From Prolixibacteraceae bacterium (GTDB lineage: Bacteria > Bacteroidota > Bacteroidia > Bacteroidales > Prolixibacteraceae), in the NCBI GenBank assembly GCA_003516705.1, contig DPCJ01000071.1, positions 1-8,486 of the forward strand: a stretch of 8,486 nucleotides of DNA, read 5' to 3'. The notes beneath the pieces are model-generated. The model was given only the letters and a program-made list of their open reading frames with translations, was not told the origin of the DNA and did no database searches. Shown here one piece after another: positions 6,106-8,486 of this stretch. Every line of letters starts with the position of its first letter. Position 1 is the first letter of the stretch. A program made the position numbers and the translations under genes.

Positions 6106-7722
6106 TTATTTTGAATAAAGCTTTTCGCGCAAGTCGTGAATTCTTTCGTCGGTAATGTAGTCGTCGTAATTCATCAGTTTGTCGATAATTCCATTTGGCG
6201 TCAGTTCTATTATCCTGTCACAAACCGATGAAATAAATTCATGGTCGTGCGACGACATGAAAACGTTGCCCGGATAGCGTTGCAAATTGTTGTTAAACGA
6301 CTGAATGGATTCCAAATCGAGATGATTGGTTGGTGTGTCAAGAATCAGTGCATTGGCATTTGCAAGCATCATGCGTGCAATCATACAACGCATTTTTTCA
6401 CCACCCGAAAGCACATTTACCTTTTTATAAATCTCGTCGCCGGCAAATAACATTCTTCCAAGGTATGTGCGTACAAAAATTTCGGTAGTATCGGTGGTAA
6501 ACTGGCAAAACCAGTCGAAAAGCGAAAGCTGACTTTTAAAAAACTCAGCGTTATCGAGCGGCAAATAAGCAGTGGTTATGGTTTGGCCCCACTGGTAAGT
6601 TCCCGAATCGGGTTCGGCTTTCCCGTTGATGATTTCAAAAAGTGCTGTCATTGAACGTGGGTCACGCGAAAGGAATACAATTTTTTCACCCTTGTTAGCT
6701 ACAAAATCCACATCCTTAAAAAGGATTTCACCATCAATGCTGGCGCTTAATCCGTGAACATCAAGAATTTTATCGCCGGCTTCACGTTCAGGAGTAAAAA
6801 TAATGCCGGGGTATTTTCGTGTCGAGGGTCTGATATCTTCAATATTCAGTTTTTCGAGCATTTTGCGGCGACTTGTAGCCTGTTTCGATTTGGCCACGTT
6901 CGCGCTGAAACGCTGAATAAATTCGAGCAGTTCCTTTTTCCGTTCTTCGGCTTTCTTGTTTTGGGCTGCCTGCTGTTTTAATGCAAGCTGACTGCTCTGA
7001 TACCAGAAACTGTAGTTTCCGGCAAACATTTTTATATCGTTAAAGTCGATGTCGATAATGTGTGTGCTGATGGCATCGAGAAAGTGCCTGTCGTGCGATA
7101 CAACCAATACTGTATTTTCGTAATTGGCTAAGTAATTTTCGAGCCACACCACAGTTTCAAGGTCGATATCGTTGGTTGGTTCATCGAGCAACAAATTGTC
7201 AGGTTTTCCAAAGAGGGCCTGTGCAAGCAGAACGCGCACTTTTTGTTTACCACTCATATCTTTCATCAACGTGTAATGCAGTTCTTCCTTAATACCGAGG
7301 TTACTTAGCAGCGAAGCTGCATCACTTTCCGCATTCCACCCGTTCATTTCGGCAAATTCAGCTTCAAGATGTGCTGCCTGCAAACCGTCTTCATCAGAAA
7401 AATCGGGTTTCATGTACAGCTCATTTTTCTCATGCATAATATTCCAGAGCCGTTCGTGACCTTTCATTACCGTATCAAGAACAGTAAATTCATCAAAAGC
7501 AAAGTGGTCCTGTTTTAAAACAGAAAGCCGTTCGCCGGGGCCTTGCGTAATGTTGCCATTGGTAGCGTCAATCTCGCCCGAAATGGCTTTCAGAAATGTG
7601 GATTTGCCCGCTCCGTTTGCGCCAATAATACCATAACAGTTTCCGGCGGTAAACTTCATATTAACATCCTGAAACAGGATACGTTTCCCAAACTGAATTC
7701 TTAAATTTTCAACTGTAATCAT
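6106..7722 (-). CDS. ybiT: ABC-F family ATPase, YbiT-type, with a degenerate second ATP site
   Basis: The 538-residue soluble protein has two ABC domains in tandem and no membrane segment, the ABC-F layout of proteins that act on ribosomes. Domain 1 has Walker A GANGAGKST (34-42), Q-loop Q71, signature region MSGKQ (156-160, degraded from LSGGQ), Walker B LLLDEP (177-182) and H-loop H210. A charged linker of about 240-305 follows, with RFSANVAKSKQATSRRKMLEK, a stretch strongly shared with E. coli YbiT. Domain 2 retains LSGGE (438-442) and H492. Its Walker A is replaced by SRDPRSMTA (352-360, Met358 at the lysine position), its Q-loop Gln aligns to L389, and Walker B ends DTP, with T463 at the catalytic Glu position. 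LGRMLFAGDEI (421-431) is another YbiT hallmark. One composite ATP site should therefore work and the other not. There is no sign of the long linker of antibiotic-resistance ABC-F proteins. A promoter box lies at 7766-7773. Confidence 0.93.
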   Translation of the reverse strand: MITVENLRIQFGKRILFQDVNMKFTAGNCYGIIGANGAGKSTFLKAISGEIDATNGNITQGPGERLSVLKQDHFAFDEFTVLDTVMKGHERLWNIMHEKNELYMKPDFSDEDGLQAAHLEAEFAEMNGWNAESDAASLLSNLGIKEELHYTLMKDMSGKQKVRVLLAQALFGKPDNLLLDEPTNDIDLETVVWLENYLANYENTVLVVSHDRHFLDAISTHIIDIDFNDIKMFAGNYSFWYQSSQLALKQQAAQNKKAEERKKELLEFIQRFSANVAKSKQATSRRKMLEKLNIEDIRPSTRKYPGIIFTPEREAGDKILDVHGLSASIDGEILFKDVDFVANKGEKIVFLSRDPRSMTALFEIINGKAEPDSGTYQWGQTITTAYLPLDNAEFFKSQLSLFDWFCQFTTDTTEIFVRTYLGRMLFAGDEIYKKVNVLSGGEKMRCMIARMMLANANALILDTPTNHLDLESIQSFNNNLQRYPGNVFMSSHDHEFISSVCDRIIELTPNGIIDKLMNYDDYITDERIHDLREKLYSK

Positions 7723-7765
7723 CTGATAAATAATTTGTTCTACCCCGATACCTTAAAAGGGTGTG

Positions 7766-7773
7766 CAAAAGTA
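7766..7773 (-). promoter_or_regulatory. Bacteroidota -7 promoter box of the ABC-F gene
   Basis: The minus strand reads TACTTTTG, an exact TAnnTTTG match, 43 bp before the ATG at 7722, giving a leader of roughly 37 nt. No TTTG is present at the expected -33 spacing; the nearest TTG is 29 bp further upstream. The position makes it a reasonable promoter call. Confidence 0.5.
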
Positions 7774-7912
7774 GCCATAAAATACGGTATTTCTATTCAT
7801 GACAATCGATAATCAGTGAAAATCAGATGTAACGTTAATGCAATGTTCATCGCTAAACATTTTTAACATTTAATAACAAAAAAATTAAATTTATGCTATA
7901 TATCTTATTTAC

Positions 7913-7972
7913 TGTTTATTATGATATATTTTTTTGACTATAAAATCTATATAATTACTTTTTGTTTATTAT
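7913..7972. repeat. 10-bp direct repeat flanking the candidate fasciclin promoter
   Basis: TGTTTATTAT occurs at 7913-7922 and 7963-7972, exactly 50 bp apart, and both copies follow a TTACT. The second overlaps the end of the candidate -7 box and the first lies upstream of the -33 box. The arrangement could fit a regulator bound on one DNA face, but the region is so AT-rich that chance is a serious alternative. Confidence 0.4.
7933..7964 (+). promoter_or_regulatory. Candidate promoter of the fasciclin gene
   Basis: TTTG (7933-7936) is followed after 19 bp by TACTTTTTG (7956-7964), which matches the Bacteroidota -33/-7 pair with one extra base in the -7 box. A start near 7971 would give a leader of about 70 nt before ATG 8041, long enough for post-transcriptional control. 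Confidence 0.4.
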
Positions 7973-8040
7973 AATTCATTTTTTAATGAACTAAAATATT
8001 TGTCTATCGTTTTACTACTCGAAGTTGAACAAATAAAATA

Positions 8041-8486
8041 ATGGTCATGAAAAAATTAAACTTTTACTTATTGTTAATTGCAGTTCTAATAACTGCTCAA
8101 TTTACATCGAAAGCACAAAGTGTTGTCGATATCGTTGTAAATAGTCCGAATCATACGATTCTGGAGACTGCTTTTATTGAAGCCAATTTGGTTGATGATT
8201 TGGAAGGCAGTGGCTCATTTACTGTGTTTGCACCAACCGATGCTGCTTTCAATGCTTTACCTTCTGGAACTTTAGAAGCTCTGTTGGCCGATTCGCGTGG
8301 AGCCTTAACTGAAATTCTTCTTTACCACCTGGCAAAGGGAAAAGTAATGAGTTCAAGCCTTGCTGATGGAATGATTTTAGAAACTTACAACGATGATGGT
8401 GCTAAAGTAACAGTTACCATCAACGAAAATGGTGTATTCATCAACAACGCAAAAGTTACTGTTGCCGATATCGAAGCTGAAAATGG
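8041..8486 (+). CDS. Secreted fasciclin (FAS1) domain protein, C-terminus cut by window edge
   Basis: The frame opens at ATG 8041 and runs 148 codons to the right edge without a stop. A second in-frame ATG at 8047 (MKKLNFYLL...) is an equally good start. A signal peptide is evident, with hydrophobic core LNFYLLLIAVLITA and cleavage probably after SKA, before Q26. A FAS1 domain begins directly after it. VVDIVVNSPNHTILETAFIEANLVDDL leads to the H1 motif FTVFAPTDAAFNALP (60-74), then the conserved YHLAKGKV (95-102) and the approach to the H2 motif, INNAKVTVADIEAENG (133-148), where the window ends. FAS1 domains mediate adhesion or extracellular matrix interaction. In Bacteroidota they are often repeated or tethered, but repeat number and any sorting or lipid anchor lie beyond this window. 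It is transcribed away from the ABC-F gene from an AT-rich spacer. Confidence 0.92.
   Translation, partial: MVMKKLNFYLLLIAVLITAQFTSKAQSVVDIVVNSPNHTILETAFIEANLVDDLEGSGSFTVFAPTDAAFNALPSGTLEALLADSRGALTEILLYHLAKGKVMSSSLADGMILETYNDDGAKVTVTINENGVFINNAKVTVADIEAEN

Larger units (their letters stand above)
7723..8040. other. AT-rich divergent intergenic region (318 bp)
   Basis: This spacer separates the divergent ABC-F and fasciclin genes. The half next to the ABC-F gene carries its promoter box. From about 7860 the sequence becomes strongly AT-rich and contains the candidate fasciclin promoter (7933-7964), a 10-bp direct repeat and a small hairpin (TTCATT 7975-7980 with AATGAA 7985-7990, 4-nt loop) in the expected leader. 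I see no ORF, tRNA or strong GC-rich RNA structure in it. Confidence 0.6.

Noticed and set aside
6106..7722. ABC-F gene as an antibiotic-resistance determinant
   Set aside because: Linker and hallmark motifs match housekeeping YbiT, and no resistance or mobile context is present.
7779..7793. Short inverted repeat AAATAC-G-GTATTT upstream of the ABC-F gene
   Set aside because: The single-base loop cannot form a hairpin and a 6-bp AT-rich palindrome is expected by chance in this spacer.

Overview
The window is ordinary chromosomal DNA of a Bacteroidota bacterium, most likely a marine or gut-type Bacteroidales/Marinilabiliales relative; the exact taxon is an inference. The evidence is moderate-to-low GC, AT-rich leaders without Shine-Dalgarno sequences, several matches to the Bacteroidota -7 promoter box (TAnnTTTG), signal peptides ending in A-Q, and gene families typical of the phylum: a class 1 isoprenoid enzyme, a DUF1460 amidase-like protein, a NAPE-PLD-like metallo-hydrolase, a YbiT-type ABC-F protein and a secreted fasciclin protein. 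I see no mobile element, CRISPR array, rRNA, tRNA or prophage gene.

Layout. Positions 1-1240 (minus) hold the N-terminal 413 residues of a class 1 isoprenoid-fold enzyme that runs off the left edge. Upstream of it on the same strand is a PAQR/hemolysin III membrane protein, TrhA (1381-2049). A rho-independent terminator (2223-2254) separates it from a secreted VOC-superfamily protein (2295-2813, minus). A short divergent promoter region follows. Then come two plus-strand genes: a 123-residue conserved protein of unknown function (2927-3298) and a membrane-anchored NAPE-PLD-like metallo-beta-lactamase-fold hydrolase (about 3382-4500). A symmetric hairpin (4501-4524) closes this unit where it converges on a minus-strand series: a small outer-membrane beta-barrel (4550-5005), a secreted DUF1460 amidase-like protein (5148-6002) and a YbiT-type ABC-F ATPase (6106-7722). 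A 318-bp AT-rich divergent spacer then leads to a secreted FAS1 (fasciclin) protein starting at 8041 and cut by the right edge.

How the genes work together. Most products act in or on the cell envelope: a possible isoprenoid enzyme, a membrane-homeostasis protein, a phospholipase-like hydrolase, a peptidoglycan amidase-like protein, an outer-membrane barrel and an adhesive secreted protein. They lie in several separately promoted units and I see no single pathway, so the shared theme is suggestive only.

The points most worth a second look are three. The ABC-F protein has one intact composite ATP site and one degenerate site, with Walker A Lys replaced by Met, the catalytic Glu by Thr, and the partner signature degraded. 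The isoprenoid-fold enzyme has two aspartate-rich motifs but matches no standard prenyltransferase. The secreted VOC protein has lost most of the canonical metal ligands. No clearly new multi-gene system is visible.
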